This document shows positions 32,945 to 44,380 of a stretch of DNA of 64,000 bases, in pieces. Each line of letters begins with the position of its first letter. Positions within the stretch are counted from its first letter, which is position 1. Location: assembly GCA_963556495.2 (NCBI GenBank), contig OY747715.1:17995739-18059738 (forward strand). The letters are read 5' to 3'. The position numbers and the translations under genes are program-made. The stretch comes from Valencia hispanica. Its lineage: Eukaryota; Chordata; Actinopteri; Cyprinodontiformes; Valenciidae. The notes beneath the pieces are model-generated. The model did not search any database. It was not told the DNA's origin and saw only the letters and a list, made by a program, of their open reading frames with translations.

Positions 32945-33260
32945 AGCTAGAATTGTAGGGGGTATGCTGTGTGGTGCATGGACCCAAACGCAGATGCGAG
33001 GAAAGGTGCAAGATATTTATTAAATGGTGCTGCTGGTGGAGGAGGTGATGATGATGACGACGGCAGGAACGGAGACATGACATCGGACGAGTAGGACAGG
33101 ATACAGCAGGACAACACACCAAGGAGACATCTAAAATACAATGATCCGGCGCTGAGTGAGGAGAAATGACGGGTTATAAGGGCAGAAGGTAAAGAGGATC
33201 AGGTGTGGTTGATGGGAGAGGCACAGGTGAGGACAGTGATGAGGAGAGGGTGATTAGGGC
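32945..33260 (-). repeat. Probable solo LTR fragment
   Basis: On the minus strand it has a CT-rich U3, AATAAATATC as polyadenylation region near 33015, and gcatctgcgtttgggtccat near the end. This matches the R/U5 style of the 31551-32050 LTR but not its sequence. No coding sequence adjoins. Confidence 0.55.
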
Positions 33261-33329
33261 AGCATGGCAAGAATTGCGTTATGAATTGAACTAAGCCAAC
33301 CAAAAGGTTAAATAAGGTATGTATTTTTT

Positions 33330-34250
33330 TATTTTATGTACTTTTACTTTTTAAAATGCGCTGTCATGATCACTTTAAATCAGACCAAACGTTTCTTCCT
33401 TTAGGTCAGTTAGAATCACAAAAATTAATTAGAGTGAGTTTTTGAGAGAGAGTGAGAGAGAGAGAGTGAGAGTGAGAGAGAATATGTCAGAGAATATGTC
33501 TTCAAGGTCTTACGTGTACATACATTTCCTCAGTATTTAGTAGCGTTGCCTTTGAACTGTATGACCTGGCTCAAACATTTTGGGTGTCCTTCCACAAGGT
33601 TCTCACATTAGCTTTTGGAGTTCTGGACCACTCCTCCTGACAGAACTGGTGTAACAGAGTCAGGTTTGTGGGCTGCCTTGCTTGGGCTTTCCTTTACAGA
33701 TCTATAGGACTGAGATCAGGGCTTTGAGAGGAAAACGTCAAAACATTTACTTTGTTGTCTTTAGGCCACTTTGTAACCACTTTGGGTGTATGCTTAGGGT
33801 CACTTTCCATTTGAAAGACCCATTTGTGCCAGAGCTTTAACTTCCTGGCTGATGTCTTTAGATGTTGTTAAAAAAATTCCACATAATAATCTTTCCTCAC
33901 GATGCCATCTATTTAATGAAGTGCACCAGTTCCTCCTGCAGCAAAACTGCCCCACAACATGATGCTATCACCACTATAATTCAAATTCTGGATGGTGTTG
34001 TCAGACATACAAGTGTCCCCCATCTTCCTCAAAATGTAACAATGGTCATTATGGCCAAACAGTTCAACTTTAGTCTGAAGAGACCACACAAAATGTCACC
34101 AAAAATGAAGCCTTTTTTTGTGTGCATTTGCAAACCACAATCTGGCTTTTTTATGTCTCTTTTGGAGTAATGGCTTGCTCCTTGCTGAGAGGTGTAAAAA
34201 TTATGCATGCCTTTTTTACTCTGTGTATATAAACTTTTGGTCTCAACTGT
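33330..34250 (-). pseudogene. Tc1-like transposon with decayed transposase
   Basis: The right terminus (reverse complement) reads ACAGTTGAGACCAAAAGTTT then atatacac, a Tc1-type inverted repeat next to TA. The body on the minus strand matches the usual course of a fish Tc1 transposase, including the stretch equivalent to gcatcatgttgtggggcagt near 33950. No frame is open over any length. The left inverted repeat is missing. A GA-rich microsatellite is embedded at 33440-33482. It belongs to the same family as the terminus at 26649. Confidence 0.75.
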
Positions 34251-37230
34251 ATACACATGGCATATTTTTGTAATAGAGGGCATGACAAATAAACAGCCAG
34301 GACCAAGCTGCTTCTACTTTTCAGCTTGCCACAGTGAAGGAAACAAGTGCTTATTGGCCTGCTTCATTTAAGACTTTAATAGCTGGAGGAGGTTTAACTT
34401 TATCTTAATCTACGAAGATCATTTTTTTCAAATAGTACCATGTGATTGTTTTACCAGACCAAGATTAGGTTTTGAACAGCTGAGGGCTCTTAAGAAAAAT
34501 ATGCAGCTTTTTGTAGACAAGCCAAAGCGAAAACAGGCATGTGAACAAACAGACCTTTACAGGTGGTTAGACAGCGAGCCAACTAAATGTCAGATTGCCA
34601 GATGCTCCATCTCAGAGTCTGGCTGCTTTGATTTCCTTCTGTTTGCCCTATCTCACAAATACACAACATGCCCAAATCAATTACAATCCTAGCGAATGTC
34701 ACAAACAGATGGGTTGCTTAATGACACTATGCTTAATCACGGCTTGGTTAGATTGATTATGGGTCTGGTAATGTTTAACAACCATTTAAATGTTTAACTA
34801 GTGTAGATGAAACTAATCTTTCTTTCTCCGGGGGGGCCCTCTTGAGAGGGGGGAGGAGCCTGAATTCAGAGTTCTGAATTTCTCAGTTATGTGAAGTAGG
34901 AAGGTTCAAAAGAAGGTTCATCATCCATGCAATTTTTGAACCACAAAAATAACTATCTCAATAGATAAATAATTCGCTACCACATACTACCTGTTGTTCC
35001 TTAGACAATACTTTCAGCCTGATGCCAAAATACTTTTCTCCCACGCTATTCTCCCACTATTCAGTAGATCAAGATGTATGAGTTCTCACAAGGAAGGCTT
35101 CAAAAACAATGTGCATTTATGGGCCACAGGGGCTGTGAACACGGGGTTAGCTAAAAACATACTTTGTTTTTTTCTGTGAGAAGTTGTACATACAGCAATA
35201 AAGCATTTTTTTTTATTTTAGGTTGGTGATGACAGGTTTCCTTTTAATATAAGCTGCATGCAGAGTTCTGAATTTCTCAGTTATTGTTATATACTGGACA
35301 AAAAAAACATAAAAAATAATTAACAAGATGCAAAACGAGCCAAGATACAATGTATTTAATATTTTAAATACATAGAGCTATACAAGCAATTGTAAATTGA
35401 TAACAAACATCTTATTACACAACAATAGAACTCCAGTGTTACTAATCAGTCACTCTTTTGGTAGAAATTATATTTCTAGCTAACAAATATAATAACAATT
35501 TATGCGCATCAGCTAATCCAAATGATAATAATAATTTATTTGTTGCTGCTCTTGGGCATTTTGATCCTGAAATCCTGAAAATTGGCTGGAATAGTTGTCA
35601 CCAAGAGTATTGTGGGTTCCCATCTGGGGTCTTTCTGAACTAAATGTATATGTTCTTTATGCTTTTAAGGTAGAAAAATGGTTAGACGATTATGGGGGAA
35701 AAAAAGCTTTAAAAATGTGTCTGTAGCGTTTTTTATAGCAGTTTTTCTGAAGTGAGTATTATTGTTCTTAATGACTTAAAAGGGTAGAAAATTAAACTGC
35801 TACTTAAGGGTTATGTGCTGCAGGAGCAATTTCGTTGCTGACTGTGAGTTGCTTGAGGTGTGTGATCCAGGCCAAAGCAGCGGGGTGCCTCCTTTCATCT
35901 ACACCTTTTTGCTTTGCCTCCCTGTCTGTATCCTTCTCTCTTTCCTCTTCCCTTTTTCACACATAGATGCTAACTTTCATTGGCCTCAGTTTTGCTTCTT
36001 CTTTCTAAGCTGTTTACCCATATGAAACTTACTTTTTACTTTGAATCATGTCCAGGTTTTGTCTGGAGTTGCCTTTTCACACATCTGTCACCCGACAGGA
36101 GATTGCCTGTTCCAGACGCATTGTCACTACTGAAACCATCCTGTCTGGCTTATGCAAGGTGTGTTGTTTGTTAAGTTAAATAATGCTGCATAGTTAGTAG
36201 CTGGGTGATAAACAACTGAATCATGTTCAGATTTGACCAAACAGGTTGCTCTTTGACACAAAAATGGAAACTATAGAATATTGTTTATGTAAAGCATAAT
36301 ACTGTGATAAGAATAAACAAAGCTATTGTAAAAGACTGAAATGAAACTTCCAATGGCTTTCTGAACCAGAAAAAATATGGAAGTAAGTGAAACATCCAAC
36401 TTTCATAGCTATTTTTATATAAGGTTTAAGTGCACTTAATAAGTCATGCTGAGATGCATTATGTCTCCCATACTTTTTATACAAAACTATGAAAATTATT
36501 TGATATTAGGAAGCACATCTTCATGTTCTTTTCAAAATGAAATAGATTTTGTCCACGTCCTGTGATCTGACCTATTCAAATTGATGGTAAGTCATACATG
36601 ATCACAAATTATCAGTTTATACACCAAAATGTTGTATGACTTGTCAAACTTCACAATAAAAATATCAAAGGAAATTTTAAGGTGTGCATTGTATCGACGT
36701 CTGTTTGGGAGTATATCAGAGACAGAACAGTAGATGCTCCTGAGATGCATAGCTCCCAAAAAAAAAAAAAAAAAACACTTTCTGTAGGGTTAAGTTTTAT
36801 CAATAGTAAATCCTGACTTTTCTCATCTGGGTTAATCTTTAAAAAGCTGTAATCCGTCTTTTGCATTCTGCCTAAACAGTGATTAATGGAACTGAAATTT
36901 TAGCCAGCAAATGGGCTTCTCTGAGATCATTGCCAATACAATGGTCCATACATAGTAGGCATCAATTTATTCTCTGAAGATCTTGTTTGATTTGTACTTT
37001 TGCACTCTATAAAGTATTGAGCTCTGTTGAGATTTATGACACTATTTTATAGCTAATTTGTGTGGAATGCTCAAAAGGTTTAAGAACCATATAGTAGTGA
37101 CATTCTGGTGGGTGGGTCTTATCGCTCGCTCAGGAAAGCTAACTCAACCATCTTGAATTTACCTTAATGCTGGGAAGTTTTGCACAGCCCGTGTGGATTA
37201 AATGTGTGTCCCCAGCTTCAAACCACCACT
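34251..37230. other. Intergenic stretch with small repeats, no gene recognised
   Basis: A 24-bp sequence (cagagttctgaatttctcag + ttat) occurs at 34867-34890 and again at 35261-35284. A 26-bp piece of a hAT transposase (35499-35524) recurs from 29324-29349. A poly(A) run lies near 36758-36776. Short ORFs have no recognisable domains. Confidence 0.45.
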
Positions 37231-38163
37231 TATGGCAAGCCGATTGAGCATTTATTCTGTTATCTTGATATCAGGAATAATTGTCATGTACATGCAAGTA
37301 ATTTCTGTCCTCTAGTTAACTAGTGAGCCATGTTTGTGTGAACTAGATAACTAGTGACAGCCCAAATGTCCACTAGTTAACTAGAAAGGCTAAAATTCTC
37401 TCTAGTTAACTAGTTCAAATGTTTCATATCTTACTAGTTAACTAGAATTGCTCAGCATGTTCACTAGTTAACTAGTGGACATTTCAACTAGTTAAAATAT
37501 GTTTATATTTTACTAGTCAACTAGTTAGGTACAAAAATGTTTACTAGCTGACTACCGAATGTCAAATTCCCACTTGTTAACTTCTACATAATTTGGCCAG
37601 CCGCTTGAGCATTTATTCTGATATCTTGATATCAGGCCAATATGCATGCCATTTTTGTCAACTAGTTAACTAGTGAGCCATGTTTTTGCACACTAGTTAA
37701 CAAGTGACAGCAAAAATGCCCACTAGTTAATTAGTGAACACAATTTTGGCTTAACTATTTAACTAGTGAGAGCCGGAAATGTCCACTAGTTAACTAGTAA
37801 AGGCCAAAATGCATACCAGTTGGCTAGTTGAAGGTTTTTGTGTCTCACTAGTTTACTAGTGACAGCCAAAAATTTGCACATGCTTACTAGTGAAGGGATA
37901 ACTCCTCACTAGTTAAGTAGTTGGAGTAGGTCAATGTCACTAGTTAACAAGTGAACCATAAATGGCTTACTAGCTAGCAAGGTGATGGCAGCAGGCTCAC
38001 TAGTTAACTAGTTGATGCATCTTTTGTCCAAACTAGTTAACTAGTGAGGTCAAAAATTTATACTAGTAAACTAGGTCAAGCCTAAATTCACACTAGTCAG
38101 CTAGTGGTGCAGAAGTCCAATTAGGACTTGCGGAGTTGCGAAGTGTCACTAGTTTCCTAGTGT
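37231..38163. repeat. Array of ~30-bp units built on the palindrome ACTAGTTAACTAGT, left part
   Basis: About 28 units follow each other at 24-32 bp, mostly 29-31, each centred on ACTAGTTAACTAGT or a near version. Spacers recur as gtgacagccaaaaatt or gaaggccaaaatgc. The array is headed at 37231 by TATGGCAAGCCGATTGAGC and a tcttgatatcagg segment, and that head recurs inside at about 37595-37636. The same head-like sequence bounds the miniature element at 48155-48346. The array is broken at 38163 by a DIRS-like element and continues at 41577. Confidence 0.9.
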
Positions 38164-38189
38164 GCCCCAAAACGGAAGTTACATTGTAA

Positions 38190-39229
38190 CTGTGGTTCTG
38201 TGAATTCCTGGATGACTGCCAGTGGCAGTATAAACAGAGTGATGCCAGCGCCGACTCCTGGCCCACATCCAGGCGGTAGTAGCGTGCAAACGTGCACGGT
38301 GCTGTCCAGGATGCCGCCGCACAGATGTCCCCCAGAAGGGACGCCCCTCATTGCCGCCCAGGACGTTGTGACGCCCCTGGTGGAATGGCATGCGATATCT
38401 TGAGGAGCAGCTGCACCCATAGAGTCATATGCCAGCTTGATAGCATCCACCACCCAGTGCGACAGTCTCTGTTTAGAGAGGGGGCGCCCCCTGCAGAACT
38501 TTGGGGAGGAAGGCCACGTTGGGGCACAGAGTCACCCCAGACCCGCCTGCCTCCCCACGCAGGCACGCAGGGCTGACTGCAAGCGCGTGAAGCTCCCCGA
38601 CACGCTTCGCTGTGGCCACTGCCAACAGGAAGACCGTCTTAATGGACACAAACCGTAAGGGGGCCGCGCACATCGGCTCAAAAGGCGGCCTGCCCAAGGC
38701 CTTCAAGACCAGGGGGAGGTCCCATGCAGCCGCAGGACAACGTCGGGGGGGGGCGCAGCCGGCGAGCACCCCGGAGAAACCGAGTCACCAGGTAGTGTGC
38801 TCCCACCCCCCTGCCATCGATGCGATCATGCCCGGACGATATGGCTGCTACGTGCACCCTCAAGGTTGATGCTGCACGTCCAGCATCGAACAGGGCTTGG
38901 AGGTACCTGAGGACGTCAAGCACCGAGCAGGACCTCGGTAGCACACCCCGGTCCCCGCACCATGCTGCAAAGCCCCTCCAACAACGAGCATAGGTTGCCA
39001 CTGTGGAAGGAGCCCTAGCACTCTGTAGCGTTCGCCGGATCGAAGGCTCCAGATCTACCAGGAGCTGCGAGTCCCCCTCAGTGGCCACACAGTGAGCCGA
39101 AGGCGGCCCGGGAACGGGTGCTAGACCCTCCCCTCCATCTGACTCAGAAGGTCCCTCCTCACAGGAAGCCGCCATGGTACCCCGTTCATCAGGCTGTGGA
39201 GAAGTGGGAACCAGACTCTCATAGGCCAC
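38190..39229 (-). pseudogene. DIRS tyrosine recombinase, frameshifted and internally deleted
   Basis: The N-terminal core-binding domain (39229-38780) reads SAPSTVATYARCW-like residues, VLDVLRYLQALFDAG and LRVHVAAISS. The catalytic part begins with KTVFLLAVATAKRVGELHAL, holding the first Arg of the R-H-R-Y tetrad. A gap follows: FLPKVLQ joins almost directly to the SKQRLSHWVVDAI segment, missing the usual residues between. HSTRGVTTSWA holds the second His-x-x-Arg. The Tyr motif FARYYRLDVG lies near 38267-38297 in another frame. The enzyme would integrate the circular DNA copy; this one cannot work as encoded. Confidence 0.85.
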
Positions 39230-39716
39230 TCGGGGCCTGGGACTGCAGCGATCTGGTCCCGCACTGATGGTTGACGTGGAACACCGCCGAGGTACTGTCT
39301 ATCTGCACGAGGACATGCCTGCCCTTGATATAAGGCCAGAAGTGCCTCAGCGCCAAGTAAATCGTCCGCAGCTCTAGGACATTTATATGCAGACCCCTCG
39401 CCCGCGGACCCCACTGGCCCTGGACGAACCGGCCCTGCCACAGCGCCCCCCATCCTTGGGGCGATGCATCGGTCGTCAACACTTCCCTCCTTGCTGGGAC
39501 CCCACCGAGGGAGACGCCGCTTTGCAGATACGCACTGACCCCCCACCGACGGAGCCACACCGCGCAGCTGCGTGTGACCAGCACCCTGACCCGTCTGTCC
39601 AGGCGGGGGTCCATGTGGAGGCCACCGAACCACCTCTGTAGGGGCCGGAGGTGAAGCAACCCCAGAGGCGTCAAGGTTGAAGCTGCACCCAGCATCCCCA
39701 AAAGTCTCAGCCACAA
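39219..39716 (-). pseudogene. DIRS RNase H domain
   Basis: The frame holds the RT/RNase H connection (LRLLGMLGAASTLTPLGLLH, LRPLQRWF) and RNase H with TTDASPQGWGALW (catalytic Asp), HINVLELRTIYLAL (catalytic Glu) and VQIDSTSAVFHVNHQ (catalytic Asp). It lies in a different frame from the RT upstream, so a frameshift separates them near 39716. The end overlaps the recombinase ORF by 11 nt. Confidence 0.85.
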
Positions 39717-40440
39717 ACTGACTGGGGGTGCCGCTCCGAGGTGAGGACCGGAGCAGGCCCAAGATCCTGGCCGTCCTCTGTGCGGTAAGGCGGGCCTCCA
39801 TGGTCACAGAGTCCAAGGCCATGCCTATAAAAGTGGTCTGTTGGGCGGGACTCAGCTGGCTCTTCTCGACCTTGGATGTGGCAAGTCTCACCTCCCGAGA
39901 CGAGGGCGCACAGATGAGCCAGTCGTCCAGATAGGGCAGGACTTTCAGCCCTGACCGGCAAAGGGGGCTCAGGGCTGCCTTCATGCACCTCGTGAACACC
40001 CGAGGGGCGAGGGACAGGTCAAATGGCAGGACCGTGAAATGGTAGACCTTTCCCTGAAAGGCGAACCTCAGGTACTTCCTGTGCTCTGGATGGATGGGGA
40101 CATGAAAGTACGCATCCGTCAGGTCTACCGACGTGAACCATTCTCCTGGACAAATGGCCTGAAGGACATCGCAGGTGCGAAGCATCCGGAAGGGAAGCAC
40201 CTTCAGAGATTGATTTAGACCCTTGAGGTCTAGCACCGGCCGAAGCGACGCATCTTTCTTTGGTATGAGAAAGTAGGTTGAATAAAAGCCGTCTGCCTGG
40301 AAAAACGGCGGCACCTCCACAACGGCCTTTTTGTCCAGGAGAGTCTGAATTTCCTGTAGCAGGACCAGGGATCGCACCGGGTCTGTGACCGAGGTCACCC
40401 TGATCCCAGACGGGGGTGGGGGCCGACGGCGGAACTGCAA
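39717..40440 (-). pseudogene. DIRS reverse transcriptase
   Basis: Fingers/palm motifs are in order: TYFLIPKKDASLRPVLDLKG, LNQSLKVLPFRML, then motif A (VDLTDAYFHVPIHPEHRKYL), FTVLPFDLSLAPRVFTRCM (FGLSxAPR with Asp for Gly), and the catalytic box YLDDWLICA. This YLDDWL form is characteristic of DIRS and Ngaro-type RTs. The ORF overlaps the gag frame upstream, so it may be expressed by frameshifting or as an overlapping ORF. The stop-free stretch past 39716 is out of frame and not real RNase H. Confidence 0.88.
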
Positions 40441-40981
40441 CCTGCAACCCCCGGTGACCTGGAGAGGGGTCCGGGTCTTCTGTGAGGGACTGAAACGCTG
40501 AATTAGAGGCCCTCATGGAGATCATGTCCTCCGAATCCCCCCCTGACTCCCAGGCCCCGCCCTGAAAGGCTGGCATAGGAGCTGGGGGACCCAGTAACGC
40601 CTTCAGCTGCTCCACTTCGGCTCTTAGAGAGTCCCACTCATGCCGAGAGGGATGCTGCTGCCGTCCCCTCTTCGCTTTTGGGCCACCGTGATCCCCCGCT
40701 GGCGCGGCACGCCTCTTGGGACACGGTTGGGCTATACCCGACGGTGGCAGATCGGCTGGGAAAACCAGGCTTTCCACCTGGTGCAGCCTGTCCTCCCTCA
40801 CTGACAGCGGTAGAATGCCACAATTCATACATGGGTCAGTGAGGGCTTCTCTGAGGTGACCCACGCCCAGACACCTGGGACAGAGGTCATGGCCATCCTC
40901 CACCTGGAGATCGGCCCCACACGACGTGCACGCCAACATATCTGCAAACACCACACCGGGGCGTCCGAGCGAGAACTTCAA
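40441..40981 (-). CDS. DIRS gag-like protein
   Basis: The N-terminus contains a Cys-rich treble: CTSCGADLQ, DLCPRCLGVGHLREAL and CMNC, spaced as in fish DIRS gag proteins. A basic segment (CPKRRAAP, GPKAKRGRQQHPSRHEW) and a short coiled coil (LRAEVEQLKALLG) follow. The ORF is open beyond 40441 but there runs out of frame over RT. It probably binds the element RNA. The true start may be the second Met, just before ACTSCGAD. Confidence 0.65.
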
Positions 40982-41438
40982 TAAAACTGAAGAGCGCGAA
41001 TCGGACCCCCCCCCAGACTATAGGGCGCTGTGCGCCGGCCAGGCAATCCGAGCGAGAGCTGTCGTACAACGCAGAACGCAGTCGGAACCTCCGGCCACTT
41101 ACCTTTTAGCATCAGCTATCCGCTTTCCTCCGTCCGGAGAGATGCGCCAGCTAATCATTAGCTACGGAAGAGGGCGAGCCGCCTCTGTCGACCCGCTCAC
41201 CTTTTCCTACTACAAACACAAAGAGAACACGCGTCAACCACCGCCGTAGAGGGCTACACGAGCACTCCGACCGTAAGTCACCGGCAAGATGACGCCGTTA
41301 CACACTGAAACGTGCTTACCTCTTTGTGGACCTGCAATTCAACAAGTGCCGAAACACGGTACTCACGGAGCGAGTTACCAGCGAAAAACGTCAGGTAACC
41401 CGCGAGAAGATCCAAGAGGCCGGATGTAGCCCTGCGTG

Positions 41439-41448
41439 CTATTTATAG
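41439..41448 (-). promoter_or_regulatory. TATA box of the DIRS-like element
   Basis: CTATAAATAG on the minus strand lies about 130 bp inside the right terminus and about 460 bp before the gag ORF, a fitting place for the element's promoter. Confidence 0.5.
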
Positions 41449-41576
41449 ACTCACGCCCACATGGGCTACGGGTCGCTACGCGACTTTGTTTACATTTTAA
41501 CTCGACCTGCTTGGAGTGCGAGGGGACATATTCACTCTGTTTATACTGCCACTGGCAGTCAGAAGGGAATGACACA

Positions 41577-41872
41577 GAACCCCCACTAGTTAACTAGTGA
41601 AGGCCATTTCAGCCCCACTAGTTAACTAGTGAGATGCCAAAATGGTCACTCGTTAACATGTAAAGGCAAAAATGCCCCCCTAGTTTACTAGTGAGGGTGT
41701 TGAGGGCCTTACAAGTTAACTAGTGGCATGCATATTCCGTTCACTAGAAAACTAGTTACACCTAAAAACACAAACAAGCTGACCATTTTTGTCCACTAGT
41801 TAACTAGTGGAACGATTGAAGTCTCACTAGTTTGAATGTGTTGCAGTGAAGCAGCTCAGTAGTTAACTAGTG
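41577..41872. repeat. Array of ACTAGTTAACTAGT palindrome units, right part
   Basis: About ten further units continue the array after the DIRS-like insertion, with the same core and similar spacers (gaaggccatttcagcccc). They end near 41872 without a recognisable TATGGCAAGCC-type terminus. Confidence 0.9.
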
Positions 41873-42699
41873 CCTGAAACAGTCATTATGCAAATTCTAA
41901 TGAGAGGGTGGGTAGAAGACTCCTATTGGGTATCATGTAAGAATCCCACCCAGTTTAAAATGTAAATGTACTGTTCATAGCCTCGCGATCAGATCCTGAT
42001 GGGTGCCCCTGATGGCTAAAGTGATACACTGCTATGCAACGGTGATACAGAAAGCAGAGCCTGCAGTATGGCGAATGCCGTGTTAAAACGTTTTTAACAG
42101 GAAACCCCATGCAGATTTAATTTTTCTTTATTTTTTTATTAATATGTTATCAAAAAGTATTTACAGAGGGAATTATGTTTATTTAGTTTCATTTCCTTAT
42201 AAATTAAAAAAGCAGTAGCTCCAAAAAACTCATTTTCGCCCAGTTTTTTTAGACAAAATAGCACATAGGCTATATATTTTCTTAGAATGATGTATTGACA
42301 AATCGCTCTGTAATTTCTCTTCAGCTCATAGCATAGAACAGTGGTGGAAAGTTTGGTGTATATAGGTATAACTGATTTCAAGATGATTCGTGTTGAATGT
42401 TGGAAAAAACTCATTTTGAGAAAAGCGCATGAAGATTTGCATTAGATAATTCAATGCAATGTCAAGTACAAATGACAGTTTTCAGATTTCACCAACTACT
42501 TACATGGATTGTAAGTGAAAAACAACCTATATCAAGACATGGCAAAGCTTAGAATCAAACAGATATTGATTCAGAGTGAACAAACCCCTAATAACACACA
42601 CACACACATTGTCATGAATGCGAAGGAAACAGACTAGACTGCAGTCGCCTGCCAACAACACATCAACTTGGCGCACAGTAACAAAGAAAATAGATGTGT
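41873..42699. other. AT-rich intergenic stretch
   Basis: No gene recognised; a short CA run lies at 42594-42608. Confidence 0.4.
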
Positions 42700-42884
<185 letters not shown>

Positions 42885-43215
42885 TTACCTATCAGCCCTG
42901 CATGTGATTCAGCTTGCAGCTGCTTGCAGACATTTGGCTATGAAAAAGCACTTGGTCCTTTGTTGAGAGACATCCGTACCCTTGAACAAGATGGGATATT
43001 CATTGAGTCTATTGGTAAGGTAGTCCTAGGAACAGTCATGTGTGTGGTGTGTGACAATCTTGCAGCCCATGATTTGGCAGGCTTTTCAAAGTCTTTTAGA
43101 GCAGAATATTTTTGGAGATTCTGCACACCAACACAAGCTAAACTTCAGACTCGTGAAGTTGCAAGTGGCAAGTTCAGTCTTATGATGTGCATGCTGTAAT
43201 GCATGGGGATAGTCA
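42885..43215 (+). pseudogene. Exon-like fragment of a fish transposon-type hypothetical protein
   Basis: The frame reads [55 protein letters not shown] and [11 protein letters not shown]. The pattern LxPLLxDIxxLEQxGI...GTxxxVxxDNLxAHxLxGFxxSF...CRFC occurs in a family of long uncharacterised fish proteins that look transposon-derived. Near 43170 a one-base shift would be needed to continue (frame with [13 protein letters not shown]). The L2 fragment at 43218 cuts it off. A second piece of the same kind lies at 44381-44592. The function is unknown. Confidence 0.5.
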
Positions 43216-43217
43216 GA

Positions 43218-44027
43218 GTCAATTCAGTTTTCAATTCAATTCAGTTTATTTATATAGCGCCAATTCACAACAGATGTCATCTCAAGGCACTTAACAAGAA
43301 GTCATTTCAATGTTTTATACAAACATTCCAATCAGTTAAAAAGTTTCGTATTTAAGGAATCCCAGCAGATTGCGTCAGTCATTGGCGTGAGGTTGGGCCC
43401 CGTTGATGCAGACTTTCCAACCACAGCAATCCTTCAGCAATCCCTCATACTGAGCAAGCATGTAGCGACGGTGGAGAGGAAAAACTCCCCTTTAACAGGA
43501 AGAAACCTCCAACAGAACCAGGCTCAGTAGGAGCGGCCATCTGCCACGACCGTCTGGGGGTTTGAGAAGACAGAGCAGAAACACAGAAGGAACAGAAGAT
43601 CTGATATAAGATAACTTTCTATGTTACAGAAAGTAAAAAGTTGATAACAGGACACAGTGGACGTTCAGTTACTGGGAGGATCATCCCAGTCGATGCCCCC
43701 CGTCCAACAGGGCATTGCAGCCAAGGAGGATAGCAGACCAGGTATATCTTCTATGGAGAGAAAAACACTGAGAGAAAACAAAGTTAACAGTCGAAATAAC
43801 AGAACGTACTGTAATACAACTGGAGAGTCGTAGGAGAAAAGGAAGTAGCAGAGTGAAGAAAATTGGTAAGTCTGTCCTCCAGCAGTCTAAGCCTATAGCA
43901 GCATAACTACAGAGATAGCTCAGGATGACCTTAGCCACTCTAACTATAAGCTTTATCAAAAAGGAAAGTTTTAAGCCTGGCCTTAAAAGTAAACAGAGTG
44001 TCTGCCTCACGGACTAAAGCTGGGAGT
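43218..44027 (-). mobile_element. L2-type LINE copy C, 5'-truncated 3' end
   Basis: It matches the 3' UTR and last RT codons of copy B (18814-19540) almost line for line. It starts with the (AATTC)-rich tail and ctatataaataaactg (reverse), and ends within the RT tail ALVREADTLFTFKARLKTFL, with FDKAYS. It inserted between the two exon-like pieces at 42.9 and 44.4 kb. Confidence 0.9.
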
Positions 44028-44149
44028 ATGAATAAACCAAAAAGCGAGAAAGACAAACATGAGCTGCTGGATGGACTCCATTGTTGTGGTTCCTTCCTCC
44101 TCTTCTGTGTTTTCCGCGCGTCACCCACTTCCTCGTCCCTCCAGTATGA

Positions 44150-44291
44150 CGCCACGCAAGCGTTCAGGGTAAAACCAGCCTGCTCATGGAGAGTTCAGTA
44201 AGCAGTGGAAACGCTCCCATGAAAAGTCAGAATTACACAATAGCGGACCGGACCGAGCCGCACCGTTCTGCTCAGTGGAAACGAGGCTTAA
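44150..44291. repeat. Possible hAT-type miniature element end
   Basis: The motif agtggaaacg occurs twice (cagtggaaacgctcccat and cagtggaaacgaggctta) around a GC-rich gcggaccggaccgagccgca block, as in common fish hAT-type miniature elements. No duplication was identified. Confidence 0.3.
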
Positions 44292-44380
44292 GTGCTAAGT
44301 GACAGTAATGTCTAGACATCATTAGCATGATTTGTATCCTTGAGGGGCTGAACTCATTCTTGTATTATTTGTGTTTTGTA

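Larger units (their letters stand above)
38164..41576 (-). mobile_element. DIRS-like (tyrosine recombinase) retrotransposon inserted in the palindrome array
   Basis: The order on the minus strand is gag, RT, RNase H and tyrosine recombinase, the hallmark of DIRS elements. Terminal inverted repeats share GACTGCCAGTGGCAGTATAA and acagagtga: 38190-38245 on the left, 41528-41576 on the right in reverse. The right terminus is followed by a TATA motif for minus-strand transcription. Palindrome-array sequence adjoins both ends with no target duplication, as expected for recombinase-mediated insertion. Frameshifts and a recombinase deletion make this copy defective. Confidence 0.9.

Noticed and set aside
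37311..38160. CRISPR-like appearance of regularly spaced palindromes
   Set aside because: The conserved unit is 14 bp with similar, not unique, spacers; spacing varies from 24 to 32 bp; the context is a vertebrate genome full of retrotransposons.
38200..38869. Several plus-strand ORFs of 67-94 residues over the DIRS element
   Set aside because: They are antisense shadows of the GC-rich recombinase and RT sequence.
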